DNA of 64,000 bases, from NCBI GenBank assembly GCA_946612455.1, contig CAMOER010000012.1:1-64000 (forward strand), read 5' to 3'. This DNA is from UBA3305 sp002373555. GTDB taxonomy: Bacteria; Bacillota; Clostridia; Lachnospirales; Lachnospiraceae. Positions 16,619 to 23,147 of the stretch are shown piece after piece (position 1 is the first letter of the stretch; the number at the start of each line of letters is the position of its first letter). The position numbers and the translations under genes were made by a program. The notes below the pieces were generated by a model. That model was not told where the DNA came from. It ran no database searches and saw only the letters and a program-made list of their open reading frames with translations.

Positions 16619-17479
16619 TTATGCTTCCGCCTCGATCAGCTTCTGCTCAGCTCCGTATCTGAGTCTCTCATAAAGTGCCGCATCCGTCATATTCTTATAA
16701 GGATTTACATAGAAGATGCCGACGATGCCGAGTGTGATCAGGGAAAGAAGCTCCCAGCCGAGGAAGGACAGATCCAGGACGAAAGCTTTCCATTTCTGTC
16801 CGCGCATCATCTCTTTGCTCATGGCAAAGACCTCTTTTCTCGGCATCTCCGGATTTTCCGCCAGGATGTAAGGCATCATGCGGTATTCGTAAGACTTTAC
16901 GATTCCGGGAATGATGAAGAGCAGCGTCCAGAGGATCATGTAAATATCCCGGAGCAGGATCGTCACGACAACATTCAGGTATCCGTGATCATAACAGTAA
17001 GCCAGTTCCTTCACTTCCGCAGGCGTATGCAGGTTCCTGAGGAAGAATCTCGCGCCGCCGGTCTCCAGCGGGTTCAGCAGAAATGCCTGGAGCGCGACCG
17101 CGATTGCCGCAAAAATGATACCGAACAGAAGGACTGCGCCGATCACTACGACCATATTCATTCCGCGCAGGGCCAGCAGGATCGACTGAATGCCGGAATG
17201 CATCTCGTTAAGGTCCTCCTGCGGAATATCCGCCGGAAGTTCCTGTGTGATATCGTTCATGATCTCATCCGCAGCTGCACTTGCTTCCGCATCCGCCTGC
17301 TGTTCGATCTGTGTTTCCGTCTGCGGTCCGCCGCCCAGAGCGCCGCCTACCGCTGCTCTGCCGCCGATCATGCCGCCTCCGAGCAGTGCCATGATTATAA
17401 AGCTGACCAGGACCGTCTTCCAGTAACTGCGGTGCACGGCTTCCTTACCTTTTGCCTTCAGTTCTTTCCTTGTCCACAT
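16619..17479 (-). CDS. DUF975 family integral membrane protein
   Basis: 286 residues with about five hydrophobic segments (near 22-45, 105-130, 165-200 and 225-265). The N-terminal WTRKELKAKGK and the following hydrophobic helix are typical of DUF975 proteins of Firmicutes. The segment FIIPGIVKSYEYRMMPYILAE is also characteristic. The molecular role of the family is not established. GGAGG lies 9 bp before the ATG. It precedes the OmpR-type two-component pair by 100 bp on the same strand and may be co-regulated with it. Confidence 0.8.
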   Translation of the reverse strand: MWTRKELKAKGKEAVHRSYWKTVLVSFIIMALLGGGMIGGRAAVGGALGGGPQTETQIEQQADAEASAAADEIMNDITQELPADIPQEDLNEMHSGIQSILLALRGMNMVVVIGAVLLFGIIFAAIAVALQAFLLNPLETGGARFFLRNLHTPAEVKELAYCYDHGYLNVVVTILLRDIYMILWTLLFIIPGIVKSYEYRMMPYILAENPEMPRKEVFAMSKEMMRGQKWKAFVLDLSFLGWELLSLITLGIVGIFYVNPYKNMTDAALYERLRYGAEQKLIEAEA

Positions 17480-17588
17480 ATTCTTATGCCTCCGTTCGTT
17501 TATTCTCTGCCTCTCCGGATCTCCGGAAGGCTGTTCTCATCTGTTGGCATAAGGATAGCACCGCAATCTTTCAGCGGAACAGGGAGAA

Positions 17589-17605
17589 CCTTAACGTATC
17601 CTTAA
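17589..17605 (-). promoter_or_regulatory. TTAAGG direct repeat, candidate OmpR-type regulator site
   Basis: On the minus strand TTAAGG occurs at 17600-17605 and again at 17589-17594, so the start-to-start distance is 11 bp. CiaR-type regulators bind direct TTTAAG-N5-TTTAAG repeats of the same geometry. It lies about 110 bp upstream of the DUF975 gene. Confidence 0.4.
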
Positions 17606-17667
17606 TCCGGCTTGTATTTTTCTGAATCAGCTGTACTGCAGCTTAACGAAAGCAGGGGCACGTCATG

Positions 17668-17730
17668 GATCACAGATTCCGAAGCGCGGCCATCTGCGGG
17701 AGATCACAGATTCCGGAGTGTGACCATCTG
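17668..17730. repeat. Degenerate tandem copy of the HMA-like gene's 3' end
   Basis: Positions 17702-17730, containing the last eight codons and stop of the HMA-like gene, are repeated at 17668-17696 with 25 of 29 bases identical. Read on the minus strand the two copies encode QMVTLRNL-stop and QMAALRNL-stop. The copies are 34 bp apart, so the second is outside the reading frame. Confidence 0.85.
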
Positions 17731-18117
17731 ATATAAATGAAAACCGAGCTGGACCGGAGCCGGGAGCAGCGCATCCGCGACGGCTTCCGCCAGGATACGG
17801 GCCCGCAGCCGGTTCTTCAGGCCGGGATCCAGCTTGCGCTCCTTCATCTCGTCCGCACTGATGCTGCGTTTTTCTTCTTCCGCCATCATTTCCACATTCG
17901 CGAGACGGAAGGAATCCAGACGGCGGATGATGTCCTTCCGGTCGCAATAATAGGAAAGGCCGAGGCCGCCGGAGGCGGGATAGACCCGGACTTTCGTGAC
18001 ACCCGGGACATTCCGGAAGGCGTAGGACAGGATGTCTGCTTCCTCCCGGGAGAGGCTTTTCCGGGCGGTACGGATGCGGATCCAGTGGAGTGATTCGTTT
18101 GCGATGATGTATTTCAT
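17704..18117 (-). CDS. HMA_2-like metal-associated domain protein, possibly a truncated P-type ATPase
   Basis: 137 residues. The N-terminal half (IANESLHWIRIRTARKSLS, then GVTKVRVYPASGGLGLSYY) resembles the heavy-metal-associated-like domain found at the N-terminus of some clostridial P1B-type ATPases. The end, LLPAPVQLGFHLYQM, resembles the segment just before the first membrane helices of those pumps. The ATPase body is absent. It could be a stand-alone protein of that type or what remains after a deletion. The duplicated 3' end just downstream suggests that several such genes once lay here. AGGGG lies 7 bp before the ATG. No CxxC metal motif is visible. Confidence 0.6.
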   Translation of the reverse strand: MKYIIANESLHWIRIRTARKSLSREEADILSYAFRNVPGVTKVRVYPASGGLGLSYYCDRKDIIRRLDSFRLANVEMMAEEEKRSISADEMKERKLDPGLKNRLRARILAEAVADALLPAPVQLGFHLYQMVTLRNL

Positions 18118-18188
18118 AGTATTCCCCTGTGGTTTGCTTTTGAGAAAATAGTAACAGAAACAGGAGGATTTATCAATGGACGATAAGA

Positions 18189-18269
18189 GGGTTCAACTCC
18201 CCTCATAATAAAAAAAACAGACCTGCTGCAGCAGATCTGTTTTTTATGGAGATGAGGGGAGTTGAACCC
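18189..18269. repeat. 18-bp inverted repeat copying the tmRNA T-arm
   Basis: GGGTTCAACTCCCCTCAT (18189-18206) is the exact reverse complement of 18252-18269, which lies in the T-arm and acceptor 3' strand of tmRNA. The two arms flank the tmRNA terminator. Confidence 0.9.
18211..18246 (-). terminator. Rho-independent terminator of tmRNA (bidirectional)
   Basis: The near-palindrome 18217-18240 (ACAGA, one mismatch, CTGCTGCAGCAG core, TCTGT) is flanked by seven or more A residues on the left and by T residues on the right. On the minus strand it ends tmRNA with a long U-run. Confidence 0.92.
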
Positions 18270-18591
18270 CTGTCCGAAAACCTGTCCATCACGGTGTCTT
18301 CCATCACAGTCACTGATTTAGGATTCCCCCGTCCGGCCGCCCGGTGACAGGCTGCCGGCTTCGGTAGCTTCATAAAATCTTACCGGACCGCAAAGCTTTG
18401 GAACGGCAGTTCCTCACAGTTCATGATGCCGGGAACTGAGGCTGTGAGCAACCTCAGACCGACAGCTGCCATCAGGCAGCGTACGCGAAATTATCTTCTG
18501 CGTTTATATTTAGGTTCCGTTTTTTTACGTGGCCACGGTCCACGGATGGCTGCCGGAACTTCGAAGTCCCCGTCGAAACCGGTACATCCCC
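18247..18591 (-). ncRNA. ssrA: tmRNA (transfer-messenger RNA)
   Basis: 345 nt on the minus strand. The 5' end GGGGATG pairs with 3' CATCTCC followed by discriminator A (18247), and CCA is not encoded. The tRNA-like T-arm GGGGTTCAACTCCCC and the 5' GGTTTCGACGGGG are hallmarks. The tag reading frame ends at 18472 with NAEDNFAYAA and TGA; the codons just before read Asn-Ile, so the exact resume codon is not fixed by inspection. The hydrophobic AYAA end is the usual protease degron. It works with SmpB to rescue stalled ribosomes. A consensus promoter lies at 18605-18633 and a strong terminator at 18211-18246. Confidence 0.97.
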
Positions 18592-18604
18592 CGGTAGGAT
18601 TCTT

Positions 18605-18633
18605 ATTTTAAGGCAGGCTGGCCGAAATGTCAA
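18605..18633 (-). promoter_or_regulatory. Promoter of ssrA
   Basis: TTGACA (18628-18633), 17 bp, TAAAAT (18605-18610) on the minus strand. It ends 13 bp before the tmRNA 5' end. Confidence 0.85.
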
Positions 18634-18724
18634 TGAGATCGCATTCGCCCGCCGGTTGAATCCGGGATATCGACCGGGACTCCCTGTCCGATGCTGATAT
18701 TTTTTAATCATTACGAAAAAGCTC

Positions 18725-18753
18725 TTGCACGGCAATCGTATTATCGTTATAAT
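18725..18753 (+). promoter_or_regulatory. Promoter of the first secreted repeat protein
   Basis: TTGCAC (18725-18730), 17 bp, perfect TATAAT (18748-18753). The leader to the ATG at 18802 is about 40 nt. Confidence 0.8.
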
Positions 18754-18801
18754 CATACTATCTCGATGTTAATTCATCAGTCACAAAAAGGAGGAAACGT
18801 A

Positions 18802-19734
18802 ATGAAACACCGCAGACACATTCTGGGCGCAGCACTGTTCGCTGCAGCAGCAGTCATGCTGGCAGCCGTTCCCGCACAGGCCAAGACCTACTACGCAAAG
18901 ACCACAAAGAATTATTCCTGGTCCACAGCGGATAAGAAATGGAAGTTAAGCGACCAGCATACGTATTCTTATACCAAAAAAGGTATGATCAGCAAGGATA
19001 TCTATAAATCTGGTGATTATAAGTCTGTCTCGACCTATAAATACAATTCCAGAGGACAGCAGACGAGCAGTATCACAAAAGTAAATGGCAAGGTAACCTC
19101 CAAGTACACCAATAAATATGACAAGAAAGGCAATATTCTCGAAGCCACCGATTACTACAACGGCACGATCATGTCAAAGAGCATTCACTCTTACAGCAAG
19201 GGCCGCGTGAAGACCATCAAGTACTATAACTATGATAACGGAAAAAAGATACTCGCCAGTTCCAGCCATTACAGCTATAACAAAAAGGGATATATCTCGA
19301 AGGTAGTCCATAAAGGCGCCGATGGCAAGACACTCAGCACAGCCAAATATACTTATAAGTTCAAAGGCGGCAGAATCTCTCAGGAAACCATCAAGTATAC
19401 AGGAGATATGAATTCGACCCATGTAACAAAGTATTATTCCAACGGCATAATCAAGAGCGAGTCCTACAAGAACAAAAATTATAAGTATTCAAATTCCTAT
19501 AACAAGAAGGGAATGCTCACAAAGAGCACGGATTCCGGTTCCAATTCCAAAGCCACCACAACCTATACTTATAAGAACGACCTCCTCGTCAAACGGGTTC
19601 ACGAGTCCAAAGATGAATCCGGCACGCATAAATTCACCTACACCTACAAATACAAGATCGGCAAGAAAGGCGTCACCACGCAGACCATCTATAGTAACGG
19701 TGAAAAGATGTCCAAGACGGAATACACTTACTGA
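18802..19734 (+). CDS. Secreted Lys/Tyr-rich repeat protein, copy 1
   Basis: 310 residues. A signal peptide begins MKHRRHILGAALFAAAAVML and ends AVPAQA (cleavage near residue 27). The mature part is built of about ten imperfect repeats of roughly 22-28 residues with the pattern Y-x-Y-N-K-K-G-x-I-x-K. It resembles RHS/YD-type beta-strand repeats but does not match them exactly. There is no lipobox or sorting signal. AAGGAGG lies 7 bp before the ATG. Its own consensus promoter and a strong terminator make it monocistronic. A close paralog follows. The function is not known. A secreted or wall-associated role is suggested only by the signal peptide and the high Lys content. Confidence 0.8.
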   Translation: MKHRRHILGAALFAAAAVMLAAVPAQAKTYYAKTTKNYSWSTADKKWKLSDQHTYSYTKKGMISKDIYKSGDYKSVSTYKYNSRGQQTSSITKVNGKVTSKYTNKYDKKGNILEATDYYNGTIMSKSIHSYSKGRVKTIKYYNYDNGKKILASSSHYSYNKKGYISKVVHKGADGKTLSTAKYTYKFKGGRISQETIKYTGDMNSTHVTKYYSNGIIKSESYKNKNYKYSNSYNKKGMLTKSTDSGSNSKATTTYTYKNDLLVKRVHESKDESGTHKFTYTYKYKIGKKGVTTQTIYSNGEKMSKTEYTY

Positions 19735-19760
19735 TATTCTTTAACGAATTCATTTTGATC

Positions 19761-19796
19761 ACAAAAGGTCCCTGTCATCTGACAGGGACCTTTTGT
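19761..19796 (+). terminator. Rho-independent terminator
   Basis: ACAAAAGGTCCCTGTC (19761-19776), loop ATCT, perfect complement at 19781-19796 ending in TTTTGT. Confidence 0.9.
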
Positions 19797-19889
19797 ATCG
19801 GAAAAAGCTGCCTCTTCCTGTCCTGCTCAGGAATTTCGGCAATTCGTATACGAAGTCGCCCTGTTCCAATTAGACTTGCAAAATCCGCC

Positions 19890-19918
19890 TTGTTTTATAA
19901 TCATATTACTGTTATAAT
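19890..19918 (+). promoter_or_regulatory. Promoter of the second secreted repeat protein
   Basis: TTGTTT (19890-19895), 17 bp, TATAAT (19913-19918). A second TATAAT at 19896-19901 could serve an alternative start. Confidence 0.7.
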
Positions 19919-19962
19919 AATTGTATCTTAATAACCGCATTCTGTTCAGAAGGAGGAATATG

Positions 19963-20892
19963 GTGAAACACCGCAGACATATTTTCGGTGCAGTACTGAT
20001 CGCCGCTGCTGCAGTCATGCTGGCAGCCGTCCCTGCACAGGCCCGGACCACCTATAAAGTCAAAACAGAAAAGAACTATTATCTCGCAGACGGCAAATGG
20101 GTCCTGAACTATCAGAATTCCTATGAATACAACAAAAAGGGGCTGCAGACCAAACAAACCTACAAATGCGGCGATATAAAACGCGTCTTGAATTACCAAT
20201 ACAATGCAAAGGGTTATGCAACCAAAGAGACCTTCAAAGAGACGCTGAACGGGAAAACGGAATCCACCTACAGATACGAATATGACCTCCGCAAAAACGG
20301 CGATACAAATGTCGTGCGTTATTACTCAGACGGCAAACTTGCCCATAAAACAGTCTATCATTACAACCGCAAAAACCGTGTCACTTCCACCGAGTATTAC
20401 GAAGGCGGGAAGAAAACAAGTACAAGCAAATATACCTACAACAAAAAAGGCCGCATCACCAAAATCGTGAGCAAAAATGCCAGAGGGAAAACCACACAGA
20501 CCGCGAAGTATACCTATACATTCAGGAATGGCAGGCTCTCTCAGGAGACAATAAAATATACCGGCGCTGACGGCAATTACACCTATACCACGAAATATTA
20601 CACGAATGGCGCGATCAAGAGCACCACTGCAAAATCAGAGCATGGCAGTTCCGTCTATACCTATGACAAAAAAGGCCGTCTTACTAAAAACACGGAATCT
20701 GCCGATAATTACAGCAGCGTCAGCACCTACAAGAACGGGTTGATCCAGAAGACCGTCGATCAGTCCAACGGCAGCACGATGACGACGAAATACACGTATA
20801 AGACCGGCAAGAAGGGCGTTACCAGACAGACAGCTTATGTCGACGGCAAAAAGAATTCCAAGACTGAATATACCTATGTCAAGATCAAATAA
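19963..20892 (+). CDS. Secreted Lys/Tyr-rich repeat protein, copy 2
   Basis: 309 residues. The signal peptide is nearly identical to that of the preceding gene (KHRRHIFGAVLIAAAAVMLA...AVPAQA). The GTG at 19963 is chosen because it aligns with the paralog's first Met and sits 6 bp from AGGAGG; the ATG just before it is only 3 bp from that site. The body has the same Y-N-K-K-G-R-I-T-K repeat pattern and ends KTEYTYVKIK. It has its own promoter and terminator, so the pair looks like a tandem duplication with independent transcription. The function is unknown; it could also be described as an RHS/YD-like repeat protein. Confidence 0.8.
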   Translation: MKHRRHIFGAVLIAAAAVMLAAVPAQARTTYKVKTEKNYYLADGKWVLNYQNSYEYNKKGLQTKQTYKCGDIKRVLNYQYNAKGYATKETFKETLNGKTESTYRYEYDLRKNGDTNVVRYYSDGKLAHKTVYHYNRKNRVTSTEYYEGGKKTSTSKYTYNKKGRITKIVSKNARGKTTQTAKYTYTFRNGRLSQETIKYTGADGNYTYTTKYYTNGAIKSTTAKSEHGSSVYTYDKKGRLTKNTESADNYSSVSTYKNGLIQKTVDQSNGSTMTTKYTYKTGKKGVTRQTAYVDGKKNSKTEYTYVKIK

Positions 20893-20914
20893 CGCTGTCG
20901 TTTAACAGACACAC

Positions 20915-20977
20915 AAAAAGCGGGATCTTCTCTCACTTTCCATCCATCGGATCGTGAAAGAAGATCCCGCTTTTTTT
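20915..20977. terminator. Bidirectional terminator between convergent genes
   Basis: GCGGGATCTTCT (20920-20931) pairs with AGAAGATCCCGC (20959-20970). The stem is preceded by five A residues and followed by seven T residues, so it serves both the repeat-protein gene and the leftward flavodoxin-like gene. Confidence 0.88.
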
Positions 20978-20987
20978 CTGTCATTAT

Positions 20988-22067
20988 CTATTCTGTCAGC
21001 TGTCTGATGATATTCTGTGCGAACAGATCCGCCCGCTCTTCGATCCCGGGCGATTTCAATATGCTGCCCGGATCGTTTGCCGTCTCCATCATCACGAAAT
21101 GCGGCGGCAGCGTAAAGGTCTTGTTCATGTTCAGCGCACTGATCAGCTGGCTTGCCAGGATATCGCTTCCCGAATAGCCGGACACGATAATGCCGAACAG
21201 CAGCTTATCAAAGAACTGCCTTCTGCGGTAGATCGACGTCAGACGGTTCACGGTCGCCTGCAGATTCGCGGAAAGCGCGTCGTTGTAATTCGGACAGAGC
21301 ATGACCAGCGCGTCGCATTCCTCGAGTGCCGGGTGCACCTGTTCGACCACCACCCCGCCGTAATAACATTTCCCTTTCTGGGAAAAATGCATGCAGGTCG
21401 TAAACGGACAGCCGATACAGTCGTTGATCTTGCCGTTTAAGAGCGGGATCTCCTGGATCTGAAAATGCGCCGGCAGCCGGCTCCGGACAAGATTCCAGAG
21501 CGACAGCGTGTTGGAGGTTTCCCGGATACTGGCATGCAGAACGAGGATCTTCGGAGCCTTTTTCTTTTCCGGGAACCGGAAATCGCAGAGCCGGTCGATC
21601 AGCCCCTTCGTTTCCTTAACATATGTTTCCCAGAGGCTGGTGCCGCCAAGATCCGACAGGACTTTGAAATTCATGAGCGAACCGGTCGCTTCCACAAGCG
21701 GCCGTCCCGGAAATGCACAGCCCGACATGTTTGCGGAAAGCACGGCTTCTCTGCCGACCGCCTTGGTAAAGAACTCCGATGGGCTGTCCATGATGACCGC
21801 ACCGACAGAGCCTTCAAAGAACTTCCGCTTCAGACGGATCTTCTGCAGCATCCTCCCCCATTCCAGATTGACACCCGCAGCGTCTACAGCGACAGCGAAA
21901 AGGATCCTGGAATTTCGGATCGGCTGCAGATCCTCCGCATCGTAAATCCGAAGGCAGAAGCCCTCCAGATGAATGTCCAGTTCCTCCAGCAGCCGGAAGA
22001 GACGGGAATCCGGCGCCGGTTTTCCGGGACAGATCAGGACCAGATTTTGTTCAGGATGTTCTCTCAA
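20988..22067 (-). CDS. Flavodoxin-like / NAD(P)H-dependent FMN reductase-like protein
   Basis: 359 residues. The C-terminal half (about 170-359) begins KILVLHASIRETSNT, a flavodoxin-fold phosphate-binding loop. It also holds the Cys-containing CIGCPFTTC region seen in multimeric flavodoxin-type WrbA/iron-sulfur flavoprotein relatives, and LCPNYNDALSANLQ where FMN contacts usually lie. The N-terminal half has a weaker similar alpha/beta pattern and may be a degenerate duplicate. The reading frame is closed by TGA two codons upstream, so the start must be TTG (22067) or the ATT before it; the ribosome site AAGGGA is rather distant. It follows a dehydrogenase-like gene by 15 bp and the pair probably forms one redox operon. 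The substrate is unknown. Confidence 0.7.
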   Translation of the reverse strand: MREHPEQNLVLICPGKPAPDSRLFRLLEELDIHLEGFCLRIYDAEDLQPIRNSRILFAVAVDAAGVNLEWGRMLQKIRLKRKFFEGSVGAVIMDSPSEFFTKAVGREAVLSANMSGCAFPGRPLVEATGSLMNFKVLSDLGGTSLWETYVKETKGLIDRLCDFRFPEKKKAPKILVLHASIRETSNTLSLWNLVRSRLPAHFQIQEIPLLNGKINDCIGCPFTTCMHFSQKGKCYYGGVVVEQVHPALEECDALVMLCPNYNDALSANLQATVNRLTSIYRRRQFFDKLLFGIIVSGYSGSDILASQLISALNMNKTFTLPPHFVMMETANDPGSILKSPGIEERADLFAQNIIRQLTE

Positions 22068-22082
22068 AATGAATCACTTCCC

Positions 22083-23045
22083 TTACGCATTCAGCTTCTT
22101 CAGATTATCATACGCATGCTTTATTCTTATAAACAGTTCCTCCGGCAGCGCGGGATCCTCGATCTCTGTTCCGCCATCCGCGACACGGTTCCGGCAGCCC
22201 AGCCAGGCGCCGTCCATATGCACCGAGCTGTAATGCCATTCTCCGGAGATCGCCGCGAGCACCGAAAATGCACCGGAGGAAATCGCCGGGGCAATATACG
22301 GTTTGAATCCCCATTCGCGCATCTGAATATTCGCCCGCACCGTCAGTCCGGTCAGCTCCTTCGAGAGCGCATCATCATAGTGTTCAATCGAGTTCGCGAT
22401 CACCAGATCCCCGCCGTGCGGTCCGTAGGCTCTTCCCTCCGTGAGGAAGGAGGCGTACTTCGCATCCTTTCCGGCAAAATAGGCCGCCCTCGCATTCATG
22501 ACGCCGAGGCCGAAGCCCTTCACATTGTCCGGATCCAGACCGGCGGCAGCGGCATACATGCACAGCGGATCCACCGGATCGGAGACCACGCAGAACAGGC
22601 CCTTGAAACCGGCTTTTACTGCTTTCCCCGCCACATCGCTGACCAGTCCGGAATTCGCTTCCAGCTGCGCCATGCGGACATCCCCTTTGTTGGACAGATC
22701 CGGCACGCCTTTGGAGGCGCAGAAAAGGAAGGCGTCGCAGTCGAACCATTCGTCCGGCCCAAGCACTTTCACCGTCGGAAGCGCTCTCCCGTCCGGCGCC
22801 GCGATCTGGTTCATCTCAAATTCAAATCGTTCCGGCACCATCTTCCGCACATCTGCAATGCCGATGCGCTCGATTGCATCGGCGCCGAGGAGCCGGAGGC
22901 CGAGGAGCAGCGTGCTGCCGACATCGCCGAGGGCGAGGAGGTTGACGCGCTTTTTATCTTTATGGAACCATTCCCGATCGGGATGATCCCCGATCATTGC
23001 CGTATCATGATCATTCATGATACCGGCCAGTGCAGAAATCTTCAT
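22083..23045 (-). CDS. Lactate/malate dehydrogenase-family protein
   Basis: 320 residues. A Rossmann segment near 32-50 reads NLLALGDVGSTLLLGLRLLG. FCVVSDPVDPL corresponds to the conserved VVTNPVD stretch of LDH/MDH, and GPHGGDLVIA sits where the catalytic His motif GEHGD lies. The glycine-rich loop and substrate Arg positions differ from classical enzymes, so it is a divergent relative and the true substrate is uncertain. AGGAG precedes the ATG. It is the first gene of a pair with the flavodoxin-like protein and lies downstream of the giant HD/nucleotidyltransferase gene after 102 bp that include a small interspersed repeat. Confidence 0.7.
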   Translation of the reverse strand: MKISALAGIMNDHDTAMIGDHPDREWFHKDKKRVNLLALGDVGSTLLLGLRLLGADAIERIGIADVRKMVPERFEFEMNQIAAPDGRALPTVKVLGPDEWFDCDAFLFCASKGVPDLSNKGDVRMAQLEANSGLVSDVAGKAVKAGFKGLFCVVSDPVDPLCMYAAAAGLDPDNVKGFGLGVMNARAAYFAGKDAKYASFLTEGRAYGPHGGDLVIANSIEHYDDALSKELTGLTVRANIQMREWGFKPYIAPAISSGAFSVLAAISGEWHYSSVHMDGAWLGCRNRVADGGTEIEDPALPEELFIRIKHAYDNLKKLNA

Positions 23046-23082
23046 TCTTTCTCCTAATCATGTATTGCATTACAAGTTTCAG

Positions 23083-23137
23083 TAAAACCGCAATCTTTAC
23101 GGCGTGGATCCTTCGTCGCTCCGCTCCTCAGGATGAC
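23083..23137. repeat. Small interspersed repeat, half copy
   Basis: The sequence GGCGTGGATCCTTCGTCGCT followed by a CCTCAGGATGAC end (23101-23137), preceded by AAAACCGC, recurs at 53113-53166 with very few changes. Here only one arm is present. Confidence 0.75.
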
Positions 23138-23147
23138 ATACATTTCC

